Assembly: GCA_948852375.1 (NCBI GenBank)
Contig: CAQOYX010000013.1
Coordinates: 1-26,620 of the forward strand
Length of the DNA stretch: 26,620 nucleotides
Reading direction: 5' to 3'
Source: an uncultured Clostridia bacterium
GTDB lineage: Bacteria > Bacillota_A > Clostridia > TANB77 > CAG-508
Below, in pieces: positions 1-7,052 of the stretch. Below the pieces are notes generated by a model. The model saw nothing but the letters and a program-made list of their open reading frames with translations. It had not been told where the DNA came from and ran no database searches. Each line of letters starts with the position of its first letter. Position 1 is the first letter of the stretch. Position numbers and translations under genes: made by a program.

Positions 1-1
1 G

Positions 2-592
2 CAAAGAGATGAAAAATTAAAAGAATATAGTAAATGTGAAGATGCTTATTTAGAGTATTGTGGTTTTCTAAAAGAAAAATATAATTCTAAAATGCCTAAA
101 GAAGAAATAAAGAAATTAAGATACAAAATAGCAGATAACTATTTAAGAACAGTAATTGATTATAAACCAAATGCTGAAAAAGTATTAAAATATTTAAAAG
201 AAAGAGGATTTATATTAGTTATTGCAAGCACAACAAACGACCATACGATAGAAAACTATAAAAAAGATAATCAAAACATAATAAATAAAGCAAATATTGA
301 AGATATATTTTCAATAGTATATTCAAAAGGTGCAGTTAAAGAATTAAAACCAAATCCAGAAATACATTATAAGATATTAAAACAATTAAATGTAGATAAA
401 GAAGAATGTCTAATAATAGAAGATTCACTGATAGGAGTAGAAGCAGCAAACAATGCAGATATAGAAGTAGCAGTAATATATGATAAATATTCAGACTGTA
501 GCAGAGAACAAATTAATAAATTATCACAATATCAATTTAAAGATTATAACGAAATGTTAAATTATATTAAAAACGAATTGGAGGATAACTGA
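2..592 (+). CDS. HAD-superfamily hydrolase (5' end outside window)
   Basis: Phosphatase or phosphomutase of the haloacid dehalogenase superfamily, beta-phosphoglucomutase/phosphatase-like subgroup, probably cytosolic. The frame is open from base 2, so the true start and the N-terminal DxDxT motif lie upstream; the first internal ATG is at 92. Visible are motif II (IASTTN), motif III (the lysine in ELKPNPEIHYK) and motif IV (IIEDSLIGVEAANNA), which contributes acidic Mg2+ ligands. The substrate cannot be inferred. Its stop overlaps the next ATG by one base, so it is co-transcribed with the Nudix gene. Family assignment is firm, specificity unknown. Confidence 0.85.
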   Translation, partial: QRDEKLKEYSKCEDAYLEYCGFLKEKYNSKMPKEEIKKLRYKIADNYLRTVIDYKPNAEKVLKYLKERGFILVIASTTNDHTIENYKKDNQNIINKANIEDIFSIVYSKGAVKELKPNPEIHYKILKQLNVDKEECLIIEDSLIGVEAANNADIEVAVIYDKYSDCSREQINKLSQYQFKDYNEMLNYIKNELEDN

Positions 593-990
593 TGAAAGAA
601 ATTGATAAAATTGCATTATTATATCTAAAAAATGGACAAATATTAAGTACATTATCAAAAGGGAAAGATACATATTATTTGCCAGGAGGCAAAAGAGAAC
701 TAAATGAAACAGATGAACAAACATTAATTAGAGAATGCAAAGAAGAATTAACAATTGATATTAAAGAGGATACTATAAAATATTATGGAACATTTAAAGC
801 ACAAGCACATGGAAAAGCAGAAGGAATAATAGTAAAAATGACTTGCTATACAGCAGAATTTATAGGAGAAATCAAGCCAAGTTCAGAAATTCAAGAAATA
901 AGATGGTTAAATTATAAAGATATTGATATAATTTCTCCAGTAGATAAACTTATATTTAAGGATTTATATGAAAAAGGACTATTAAAATAA
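592..990 (+). CDS. Nudix hydrolase
   Basis: Nudix family pyrophosphohydrolase of 132 residues, about the minimal size for the fold. The Nudix box runs from LPGGKRELNET to RECKEELTI: the G-x5-E-x7-RE-x2-EE frame is intact, but the usual Gly after EE is Thr. Enzymes of this size sanitise modified nucleotides or hydrolyse nucleoside diphosphate derivatives; the substrate here is unknown. The ATG overlaps the HAD stop (TGATG) and GGAGG lies at 580-584, so translation is coupled. One of two Nudix genes in the same operon-like run, which fits a nucleotide-modification or detoxification theme, although that theme is inference. Confidence 0.88.
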   Translation: MKEIDKIALLYLKNGQILSTLSKGKDTYYLPGGKRELNETDEQTLIRECKEELTIDIKEDTIKYYGTFKAQAHGKAEGIIVKMTCYTAEFIGEIKPSSEIQEIRWLNYKDIDIISPVDKLIFKDLYEKGLLK

Positions 991-1012
991 TTTTAATTCA
1001 AGAGGTAAGAAA

Positions 1013-1363
1013 ATGAAGATAGTAAAATCTAGTGATGCACAGATAATAAAAAATAGTGATACAAGTAAATTATTAGAATATTCAATAGGTTTAAATGATA
1101 AAGATATTGACTTTTGTATAAATACAATTAATGGTAGGTATCCAGAAAAAGGATATTGCACTAATGAAAAGTGTAAAGAAATTTGTTATATACTAGAGGG
1201 AAAAGGAACTCTTAATAAAAAAGGGGAAAGTATCAATTTTGAACAAGGAGATGTAATTTTAATAGAGAAAGAAGAAATCTACTATTGGAATGGAAAATGC
1301 AAAATAACTATGATATGTACTCCAGCATGGTATAAAGAACAATGTAAATTATTAGAATTATAG
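1013..1363 (+). CDS. Cupin-domain protein
   Basis: Small single-domain cupin of 116 residues. The conserved beta-barrel pattern is visible in CYILEGKGTLNKKGESINF followed by EQGDVILIEKEEIYYWNG. The first cupin motif normally supplies two His and a Glu as metal ligands; here the corresponding stretch (CTNEKCKEICYILEG) has no His, so metal binding may be lost or altered. It follows the Nudix gene after 22 bases and has a GAGG Shine-Dalgarno sequence. Function unknown; similar lone cupins are sugar or small-molecule binding or isomerase proteins. Confidence 0.75.
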   Translation: MKIVKSSDAQIIKNSDTSKLLEYSIGLNDKDIDFCINTINGRYPEKGYCTNEKCKEICYILEGKGTLNKKGESINFEQGDVILIEKEEIYYWNGKCKITMICTPAWYKEQCKLLEL

Positions 1364-1372
1364 GAGAAAGAT

Positions 1373-1915
1373 ATGAAAAAGATAACAATTGAAATGGCAT
1401 GTTCTATCAATGGACTAATTGCTACAGAAGATGGAAATGAAGATTTTCTATCTTACAGAGGTTGGGAGATAATGCTAGAATTTTTAAAAGAATATGATGT
1501 ATTAATATGGGGCAGAAAGACTTGGAAAAATATATTGTCATGGGGAGATGAATATGTAAATGACTTAAAAAACATAAATATAATTATTTTAAGTGAAAAA
1601 AGCAATAAACAAAATGAATTTTCAAATGTTACATATTGTAATTCAATAGAAGACTGTTTAAAAGTATGCGAGAATTTGAAATATGAAAAATTGTTTATTT
1701 CTGGTGGTGCAACAATAAACAATGCTTTTATGGAAAAAGGCATAGTAGATAATATGATTCTAAACTATAATCCATTTGTATTAAATAAAGGAGTACCATT
1801 ATTTAAAGGCAATTATTTTGAAAATAAATTAAAATTAGAGAAAGTAGTTAAAGAAAAAGAAGATATAATACAAGCTCATTATAGTGTAATAAAGGAGGAA
1901 ATTTCAAATGAATGA
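1373..1915 (+). CDS. Dihydrofolate reductase / RibD C-terminal family protein
   Basis: Predicted NAD(P)H-dependent reductase of the DHFR/RibD-C family, 180 residues. The N-terminus MACSINGLIATEDGNEDF matches the family's substrate-side strand, VLIWGRKTWKNI the nucleotide-binding helix region, and LFISGGATINNAFMEKG the C-terminal GG loop that contacts NADPH. It is probably not housekeeping FolA: stand-alone RibD-C proteins like this are widespread in Firmicutes, mostly uncharacterised, and occur near acetyltransferases and resistance genes. AGGAG lies just before the start. Its 3' end overlaps the following SDR gene by 8 bases, indicating coupled translation. Confidence 0.82.
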   Translation: MKKITIEMACSINGLIATEDGNEDFLSYRGWEIMLEFLKEYDVLIWGRKTWKNILSWGDEYVNDLKNINIIILSEKSNKQNEFSNVTYCNSIEDCLKVCENLKYEKLFISGGATINNAFMEKGIVDNMILNYNPFVLNKGVPLFKGNYFENKLKLEKVVKEKEDIIQAHYSVIKEEISNE

Positions 1916-2594
1916 TATAATTATAATAACAGGTGGAGCAAGTGGATTAGGATTTGAATTAGTAAAGCAATCATTGGAAAAAGGATTAGTGGTATGTAAT
2001 ATAGATAAAGATAAAGAAAAAATGAGCAAACTAGATAACGATTTTAAAGAAAATTATAAAGGATTTTGTGGAGATATTTCTAATGAAGAATTTATGACTA
2101 ATACAATAAATGAAATAAAGAATATGGGAAATATAAAAGTTCTTATAAATAATGCAGGAGAGCCATCTTTTAAAATACCAACTGAATATACAAAAGAAGA
2201 TATAGATAAATGTTTTAAAGGTCTACAAGGTATGATTATTACATCAACACAAGTATTAAAAGCTAAAGAAGAAAAAAATGTGAAAATAGTAAATATAATG
2301 TCTTCAGCAGCATTAAGAGGAAATAAACAAGAAAGTGTATATTGTGCTACTAAATGGGGAGAAAGAGGATATACAGAAAGTTTAAAAGTTGCATATAAAG
2401 GAACAAGTGTAAAAATAATTGGAGTATATCCAGGAGGAATTAATACAAACTTTTATAAAGACAGTAGAGATTATGTAACAGAAGAAAAACAAGGAACATT
2501 TATGAATCCTACAGAAGTTGCAAATACTATAATGAATAACATCTTTAGCACTAACAATCTAACAGTAGCAGATATTATCATAGAGAGAAATTAA
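1908..2594 (+). CDS. Short-chain dehydrogenase/reductase (SDR)
   Basis: Classical SDR oxidoreductase, 228 residues, Rossmann fold. The dinucleotide motif TGGASGLG is at the N-terminus, followed by NNAG (LINNAGEP), the catalytic Ser in IMSSAAL and the catalytic YxxxK as YCATK. It therefore looks active, with an NAD(P)-linked alcohol/ketone reaction; the substrate is unknown. The start ATG lies inside the end of the preceding DHFR-like gene, with AAAGGAGG at 1892-1899 setting the start. Unlike the second SDR of this region (3615-4367), its catalytic lysine is present. Confidence 0.88.
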   Translation: MNDIIIITGGASGLGFELVKQSLEKGLVVCNIDKDKEKMSKLDNDFKENYKGFCGDISNEEFMTNTINEIKNMGNIKVLINNAGEPSFKIPTEYTKEDIDKCFKGLQGMIITSTQVLKAKEEKNVKIVNIMSSAALRGNKQESVYCATKWGERGYTESLKVAYKGTSVKIIGVYPGGINTNFYKDSRDYVTEEKQGTFMNPTEVANTIMNNIFSTNNLTVADIIIERN

Positions 2595-2632
2595 CAAGAT
2601 ATTAAATAATCTAGTAAAAAATGAGGGATATA

Positions 2633-3151
2633 ATGAAGTTATTTGAAAAAGAAGTAAAAGATATGAACGAATTAAGTGAAATTCTAAAAAATAATAGTGA
2701 AATATCAAAAGAATATGAAGTTGCAGTAATTGTATATGCTTTTGACAAAGAAAATAAAATAGTTTTCCAAAGAAGAGGTTTAGGATGCAGAGATGAACAA
2801 CTAAAACTAGAAACTATTGGAGGCAGAGTAAAGAAAAGTGATATAGATTTTAGAACAGCATTACAAAGAGAAATTGAAGAAGAAATTGGAACAGATGCAG
2901 ATATTGAACTACAAGAATTCATTGTAGCAACTTATGCTAAAACATTTGATGTAAGAAATAATAAAGAACAAGACTGGGTTTATCTTGTATATAAAGGAAA
3001 TTTAAAAAGTGGAGAATTAAAAATTGCAGAACCTAATAAATGTTTAGGATATGAAAGATATAAAATCGGCGAAGTAGACAAAAATGAATTAAGCAATGGT
3101 GCAAGAGAACTATATAATATTGTAAGTGAGAGATATAGTTATTTAAAATAG
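2633..3151 (+). CDS. Nudix hydrolase (second copy)
   Basis: Nudix family protein of about 172 residues. The Nudix box is IGGRVKKSDIDFRTALQ followed by REIEEEIG, with one extra residue between the GG and the RE compared with the consensus. Flanking residues (VIVYAFDKENKIVFQRRG) resemble the isopentenyl-diphosphate isomerase/NUDT side of the family, but no specific activity can be assigned. I chose ATG 2633 rather than the in-frame ATG 2621 because GAGGG lies at 2623-2627, correctly spaced for 2633, and nothing resembling a Shine-Dalgarno precedes 2621. It lies between an SDR and a cytidine deaminase gene in the same direction. Confidence 0.86.
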   Translation: MKLFEKEVKDMNELSEILKNNSEISKEYEVAVIVYAFDKENKIVFQRRGLGCRDEQLKLETIGGRVKKSDIDFRTALQREIEEEIGTDADIELQEFIVATYAKTFDVRNNKEQDWVYLVYKGNLKSGELKIAEPNKCLGYERYKIGEVDKNELSNGARELYNIVSERYSYLK

Positions 3152-3165
3152 GAGGTTATCGATTT

Positions 3166-3567
3166 ATGGATAAGGATTTTAAAGAGTTAATAGATGAAGC
3201 TAGAAAAATAGCTGGAAAAAAGATATTAAGTGAATATGCTTCATGTGGACATGTTGGATGTGCCTTAATGACAGATAAAGAGAATATTTATACAGGCATA
3301 TGTATAGATTCAAATTGTGCATTAGGAAATTGTGCAGAATATGCAGCAATAGCTGAAATGTTAAAAAATAATGAAAGCAAAATAAAAAAGATAGTAGCAT
3401 ATTCAGCAAAAGGAAAAATATATGCACCATGTGGAAGATGTAGAGAACTTATTCGTATGGTAGATAATTCAAATCTTGAAACAGAAGTTATGGTAGATGA
3501 GAATAAGATATATAAATTGAAAGATTTATTACCAGAAATGTATATAACAAAGAATATACAAGAATAG
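3166..3567 (+). CDS. Cytidine deaminase family protein
   Basis: Zinc-dependent cytidine/blasticidin-S deaminase family, 133 residues, the size of tetrameric Cdd enzymes. The zinc site is visible as CAE (GNCAEYAAIAEM) with the catalytic Glu, and PCGRCRE supplying two further Cys ligands. The expected reaction is hydrolytic deamination of cytidine, deoxycytidine or a related nucleoside to the uridine form. GGAGG at 3152-3156 precedes the ATG. With two Nudix genes nearby it suggests nucleoside handling. It could be housekeeping-type Cdd or a blasticidin-S-like deaminase; the sequence seen here does not decide. Confidence 0.85.
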   Translation: MDKDFKELIDEARKIAGKKILSEYASCGHVGCALMTDKENIYTGICIDSNCALGNCAEYAAIAEMLKNNESKIKKIVAYSAKGKIYAPCGRCRELIRMVDNSNLETEVMVDENKIYKLKDLLPEMYITKNIQE

Positions 3568-3614
3568 ACAAATGTCAATAAACAGACAAAATAAATTTTA
3601 AAGAAGGTATAGTT

Positions 3615-4367
3615 ATGAATTTTAAAGATAAAGTATTTTTGATAACAGGTTCAACTTCTGGAATAGGACAAGGAATTGCAAAAGCATTATTAGAAGAAGG
3701 AGCAAAAGTTGTTATTAATTATGCACATAATGAAGAAAATGCAGAAGAAACTAAAAAATTATTAGAGGAATATCAAGGTAGAACTTTATTTATAAAAGCA
3801 GATATATCAGATGAAAAGTCTGTTATAGATATGTATAAAAAGATAGATGATAAATTTAATAAATTAGATGGATTAGTAAATAATGCTGTTTATGATAAAA
3901 TATTTGCAATAGAAGATATGCCAGTAGAAGAATTTAGGAAAGAATTAGAAGTTAATGTTATTGCAAGATGGATGTGCATAAAGTATGCTATACCACTACT
4001 AAAAAAATCTAATATGCCTAGAATTATAAATATAGCATCAAGATTAGGAACAAAACCAATGGAAGATTCTGTTGCTTATTGCACAAGTGAAGCAGCAACT
4101 ATAATGCTCACACAATGTTGTGCATTAGAATTGACGAAAAAATACAATATAAAAACAAATACAGTAAGTCCATCAATGACATTGACACCATTTGCAAAAA
4201 AGAGTTATACAGAAGATGAAATAAAACAAACAGCTATGAAAAATCCAAGTGGTAGATTAGGAGAAGTTGAAGATACAGTAAATGCAGTATTATTTTTATT
4301 AAGTGAAAAGGCAGATTATATAAATGGAGAAAATCTTAATGTTAATGGTGGTATATTATTAGTATAG
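3615..4367 (+). CDS. SDR-family protein with Glu in place of catalytic Lys
   Basis: FabG-like SDR fold, 250 residues. The cofactor motif TGSTSGIG is intact, NNAG is NNAV, and the catalytic Ser is in NIASRLG. The active-site YxxxK reads YCTSE: the lysine codon is GAA, one base from AAA. The C-terminus (LFLLSEKADYINGENLNVNGG) is typical of the family and ungapped, so the gene is not otherwise decayed. Loss of the Lys normally abolishes reductase activity, so it may be a binding or regulatory homologue, or a point mutant. It is the last gene of the first block; a 262-base gap with its own promoter follows. Confidence 0.85.
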   Translation: MNFKDKVFLITGSTSGIGQGIAKALLEEGAKVVINYAHNEENAEETKKLLEEYQGRTLFIKADISDEKSVIDMYKKIDDKFNKLDGLVNNAVYDKIFAIEDMPVEEFRKELEVNVIARWMCIKYAIPLLKKSNMPRIINIASRLGTKPMEDSVAYCTSEAATIMLTQCCALELTKKYNIKTNTVSPSMTLTPFAKKSYTEDEIKQTAMKNPSGRLGEVEDTVNAVLFLLSEKADYINGENLNVNGGILLV

Positions 4368-4434
4368 AATAGATTGGAGAAAATAAATCAATTTATAAAC
4401 AACAAGACAAACTTAACATAATTTTAAAACGGAT

Positions 4435-4463
4435 TTGACAAAAGTAAAACGATATGTTAAAAT
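4435..4463 (+). promoter_or_regulatory. Sigma-A promoter for the GNAT/kinase block
   Basis: TTGACA at 4435-4440, a 17-base spacer and TAAAAT at 4458-4463. Transcription would start near 4470, giving a leader of about 160 bases before the GNAT gene. The long leader contains a short reading frame and a terminator. Confidence 0.72.
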
Positions 4464-4552
4464 AAAGACTATATTTAAGAGTTTATCTAGGTTTATAAAA
4501 AACTAAGCGATAAAGAGTAACAAAAATATAAATAGTTACTTACACTTAAAAG

Positions 4553-4585
4553 ATGAGATTAACAAGTCTTGCAAAGGAGTCTTAA
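4553..4585 (+). CDS. Candidate 10-codon leader peptide
   Basis: ATG 4553 to TAA 4585 encodes MRLTSLAKES. It lies in the leader between the 4435 promoter and the GNAT gene, and its last seven sense codons form the 5' arm of the terminator hairpin at 4564-4609, with the stop in the loop. This is the geometry of ribosome-mediated attenuation: a ribosome paused here would block the terminator. The Shine-Dalgarno is poor (AAAAGATG), so translation is not certain. Confidence 0.35.
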   Translation: MRLTSLAKES

Positions 4586-4609
4586 AAGATTCTTTTGTGA
4601 GACTTTTTT
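4564..4609 (+). terminator. Leader terminator/attenuator upstream of GNAT
   Basis: The arms 4564-4583 and 4586-4605 pair along about 18-20 bp using Watson-Crick and G-U pairs, with a small A-rich loop and six Ts at 4604-4609. It ends only five bases before the GGAGG (4614-4618) of the GNAT gene, so it must be read through for the downstream block to be expressed from the 4435 promoter. Confidence 0.75.
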
Positions 4610-4629
4610 GATAGGAGGAAGAAAACGAT

Positions 4630-5055
4630 ATGGAAATTAAAATTGAAAATGATTTAAGTGTGGATGAATATAACAACTTGAGAAATACAATTGGTTGGGA
4701 TACAAAGGACATAGAGGTAGTACAAAAAGCAATAAAAAATAGTGTAATTGTAAAGAAAGCAACTTCGGAAAGTAAGACTATTGGAATGGCGAGAGTAATA
4801 GGAGATGGAATATATTATTTAATAGTTGATGTATTAGTTGATCCAAAATATCAAAAAAATGGTATAGGTAAAAAGCTTATTGATGAGATAGTAAAAGAAG
4901 TTGAAAATAAAACTAAAAAAGGACAAAAGTGTAGCATAAATTTAGTATCTATAAGTGGTAAAGAAGAATTTTATGAAAAATGTGGATTTAAGAAAATTCC
5001 ATTTGACTATACAGGACATGGTATGATAAAAAGAATTGAAAAAGGAGATGATTAG
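4630..5055 (+). CDS. GNAT-family N-acetyltransferase
   Basis: Acetyl-CoA-dependent N-acetyltransferase, 141 residues. Motif A, which binds the CoA pyrophosphate, is visible as VDPKYQKNGIGKKL after the beta strand YLIVDVLV; the C-terminal FYEKCGFKKIPF is motif B. The substrate is unknown; this compact form (a YjcF/ElaA-like size class) includes drug and small-metabolite acetyltransferases. It is the first gene of the block behind the attenuator-like leader, with GGAGG at 4614-4618, and is followed one base after its stop by the kinase gene. Confidence 0.87.
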   Translation: MEIKIENDLSVDEYNNLRNTIGWDTKDIEVVQKAIKNSVIVKKATSESKTIGMARVIGDGIYYLIVDVLVDPKYQKNGIGKKLIDEIVKEVENKTKKGQKCSINLVSISGKEEFYEKCGFKKIPFDYTGHGMIKRIEKGDD

Positions 5056-5056
5056 A

Positions 5057-5620
5057 ATGCCTAAATTTATATTAATAATTGGACCACAAGCAGTTGGAAA
5101 AATGACAGTAGGTCAAGAATTAGCAAAAATAACAGGTTGTAAATTATTTTATAATCATATGACAATAGAAATGGTTAGATTAATATTTGATTATGACAAA
5201 AAAGCATATCAAAGAATGAATCAAATTATAAGATATGAAGTATTTAAAGAATTTGCAAAAAGTAATGAAAAAGGAATAATATTTACAGGATGTTTTGATT
5301 TTGGTAATGATTTTGAAGAAGAAAAGCAAGAAACAGATAGATGGATGAACTTATTCGAAGAATCATATGTAATAGAATTAGAAGCATCTTTAGAAGAAAG
5401 ACTAAAAAGGAATAAAACTGATAACAGATTAGAACACAAAGCATCTAAAAGGGATTTAGAATGGAGTGAAAATGATTTAATAAAATCAATGTCAAAACAT
5501 AAACTTAATTCTGAACCAGGAGATGGAGAAAAAATATTTAAAAACTACATTAAAATTAATAATGAAAATTTATCAGCTAAAGAAGTAGCAACAATAATAA
5601 AAGAAAGATTTGATTTATAA
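5057..5620 (+). CDS. P-loop small-molecule kinase (AAA_33 / shikimate-kinase-like)
   Basis: P-loop NTPase of 187 residues. Walker A is GPQAVGKMT at residues 9-17; an LID-like region rich in Lys/Arg (RLEHKASKRDLEW) follows at mid-protein. The overall layout matches shikimate kinase/chloramphenicol phosphotransferase-like kinases, which phosphorylate small molecules. I chose ATG 5057 because AAAGGAG (5040-5046) is well spaced for it and it starts just after the upstream stop; the longer in-frame ATG at 5036 has no Shine-Dalgarno. Substrate unknown. Its location between GNAT genes and behind an attenuator suggests a resistance or detoxification role, which is inference. Confidence 0.78.
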   Translation: MPKFILIIGPQAVGKMTVGQELAKITGCKLFYNHMTIEMVRLIFDYDKKAYQRMNQIIRYEVFKEFAKSNEKGIIFTGCFDFGNDFEEEKQETDRWMNLFEESYVIELEASLEERLKRNKTDNRLEHKASKRDLEWSENDLIKSMSKHKLNSEPGDGEKIFKNYIKINNENLSAKEVATIIKERFDL

Positions 5621-5632
5621 GGAGTGGGAAAA

Positions 5633-6097
5633 ATGCAGATAACAATAGAAATACCCAAAATAGAAGATTTTGAAAAAGTAAATGTATTAGCAAAACAAGT
5701 TCATGAACTACATGTAAATTGGAGACCAGATTTGTTTTTGAGTGTAGATGAAGTAATTAGTAAAGAATATTTTGAAGAAATGATACAAACTAGACAAATA
5801 TTTGTAGCAAAGAAGCAAGATGAAATTGTAGGATATATTACTTTTAATATTAAAGAAAAAAGTAATCCTAGCATGAGATATAGAAGACAATTACAAATTG
5901 AAGCAATATGTGTAGATGAAAAGAATAGAGGAAAAGGGATAGGAACAGAATTATTAAAACATATCAAAGAATTTGGAAAAGAAAATAATTGCACAGATTT
6001 ATATTTAACAGTAAACAAAGAAAATGAAAATGCAATAAAGGCTTATGAAGAATTTGGGTTCAAAGTAAAAAGTATAGCATATTCAATGCAAATATAG
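5633..6097 (+). CDS. GNAT-family N-acetyltransferase
   Basis: Acetyltransferase of about 154 residues. Motif A is IEAICVDEKNRGKGIGTELL, a near-consensus R-x-x-G-x-G CoA loop, and NENAIKAYEEFGFKVKS is motif B, as in RimI/drug acetyltransferases. The ATG at 5633 is preceded by AAGGAG at 5619-5624; an in-frame GTG at 5624 overlaps that ribosome-binding site and is an unlikely start. It follows the kinase gene after 12 bases, in one transcription unit. Target unknown. Confidence 0.88.
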   Translation: MQITIEIPKIEDFEKVNVLAKQVHELHVNWRPDLFLSVDEVISKEYFEEMIQTRQIFVAKKQDEIVGYITFNIKEKSNPSMRYRRQLQIEAICVDEKNRGKGIGTELLKHIKEFGKENNCTDLYLTVNKENENAIKAYEEFGFKVKSIAYSMQI

Positions 6098-6115
6098 AAA
6101 AGGAGTTGGTAAAAA

Positions 6116-6679
6116 ATGAAATACTTTAAAAAATTAATAGGAGAGAGAATATATTTATCTCCAATGAATATAGAAGACACAGAAAAGTATGTAGAATGGA
6201 TGAATGATTTTAAAGTTACAGATGGAGTTGGTAGGAGTGCTGGTTTAATGACAATAGAAGATGAAAAAGAATGGATTAACAGTGCTTCAAAAAATGGTGA
6301 TTTTAACTTCGCAATTGTAAATATAGAAAATGATAAATTAATTGGAAATTGTAGTATAATGAATATCAATTATCAAAATAGAATTGGAACAGTTGGAATA
6401 TTTATAGGAGATGAAAGCAATAGAAATAATGGTTATGGAGCAGAGACATTAAAATTATTATTAGATTATGGATTTAATTATTTGAATTTGAATAATATAA
6501 TGCTAACAGTAAAATCTTTTAATGAAATAGCAATTAAATGCTATGAAAAAGTAGGATTTAAAGAATTTGGTAGGAGAAGAGAAAGTTATTTTTTAAATGG
6601 TAGATATTATGATGATATACATATGGATATTCTAGCAAATGAATTTAAAGGAGATTATATTAAAAATAAAAATATATAG
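6116..6679 (+). CDS. RimJ/RimL-type GNAT acetyltransferase
   Basis: Acetyltransferase of 187 residues resembling the RimJ/RimL (Acetyltransf_3) and spermidine N-acetyltransferase group. The opening KLIGERIYLSPMNIEDTEKY is typical, the CoA loop is ESNRNNGYGAETLKLL, and CYEKVGFKEFGRRRES plus NGRYYDDIHMDIL mark the C-terminal core. Substrates in this group include ribosomal-protein N-termini, polyamines and antibiotics. AAAGGAG precedes the ATG. It is the last gene of the block; no clear T-tailed terminator follows directly. Confidence 0.87.
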   Translation: MKYFKKLIGERIYLSPMNIEDTEKYVEWMNDFKVTDGVGRSAGLMTIEDEKEWINSASKNGDFNFAIVNIENDKLIGNCSIMNINYQNRIGTVGIFIGDESNRNNGYGAETLKLLLDYGFNYLNLNNIMLTVKSFNEIAIKCYEKVGFKEFGRRRESYFLNGRYYDDIHMDILANEFKGDYIKNKNI

Positions 6680-6782
6680 AGAATGAAGTAAATAGTTGGA
6701 GAGAATTATAAGAAAAGAAAGTGATTAAATAATAAAGGTGTAATTTGAAATAACAAATCAAGTAAAGGTTGAAAGACACTAC

Positions 6783-6809
6783 TTTGAGGTTTCAATTTGA
6801 AACCTCAAA
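6783..6809. repeat. 12-bp perfect inverted repeat
   Basis: TTTGAGGTTTCA (6783-6794) and TGAAACCTCAAA (6798-6809) are separated by ATT. There is no T-tract on either side. It lies 18 bases before the toxI -35 box, so it may be an operator, or a processed or terminating hairpin for the acetyltransferase block. Confidence 0.55.
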
Positions 6810-6826
6810 AGTTAACGTAAAAATAA

Positions 6827-6855
6827 TTGACAAATGTAATAAAATATCTTATAAT
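6827..6855 (+). promoter_or_regulatory. Consensus sigma-A promoter of toxI
   Basis: TTGACA at 6827-6832, a 17-base spacer and TATAAT at 6850-6855: a perfect consensus, the strongest promoter in the window. High, constant antitoxin RNA synthesis is expected for a type III toxin-antitoxin locus. The start site would be near 6862, followed by an AT-rich 10-bp hairpin at 6870-6892. Confidence 0.9.
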
Positions 6856-6899
6856 GAATATAATAAAAGAAACAATAATTTAATTATTGTTTAAAAAGA

Positions 6900-7009
6900 G
6901 GTAAGCCTCTACCATAAGTGAGGAACGAAAAAAGCGGTGAGCCTCTACCATAAAGTGGGGAACGAAAAAAGCGGTGAACTTCTACCATAAAGTGAAGAAC
7001 GAAAAAAGT
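6900..7009 (+). repeat. Three tandem 36-37 nt repeats (toxI units)
   Basis: Head-to-tail repeats with no spacers. Unit 1 lacks one A relative to units 2 and 3. The differences fall mainly in the pairing segments and are compensatory. A partial unit tail (AAAAAGA) precedes unit 1. Confidence 0.93.
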
Positions 7010-7011
7010 TG

Positions 7012-7031
7012 GGATACCAGAAATGGTATCC
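7012..7031 (+). terminator. Weak terminator between toxI and toxN
   Basis: GGATACCA (7012-7019), GAAA tetraloop, TGGTATCC (7024-7031), followed by TAATTTATT rather than a strong T-run. In ToxIN loci a leaky terminator at this position sets the excess of antitoxin RNA over toxin mRNA. Confidence 0.75.
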
Positions 7032-7052
7032 TAATTTATTAAGGAGCAATAA

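Larger units (their letters stand above)
6862..7031 (+). ncRNA. toxI: ToxI-like antitoxin RNA
   Basis: RNA antitoxin of a type III toxin-antitoxin locus, carried on three tandem units at 6900-6935 (36 nt), 6936-6972 and 6973-7009 (37 nt each). Every unit has GGT...ACC and, interleaved with it, a second stem: CCTC/GAGG in unit 1, CCTC/GGGG (with a G-U pair) in unit 2, and CTTC/GAAG in unit 3. That co-variation supports an H-type pseudoknot, as known for ToxI. Each unit ends in an A-run (GAAAAAAG), a plausible site for toxin cleavage into monomers. From memory, the unit also resembles the Pectobacterium ToxI repeat (GGTGA, TACC, AAGTG, GAA in the same order). The RNA would bind and inhibit the downstream ToxN-like protein. 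Confidence 0.87.

Noticed and set aside
6900..7009. Regular repeats that might be a CRISPR array
   Set aside because: The 36-37 nt units abut with no variable spacers and precede a ToxN-like gene, so they are toxI repeats.
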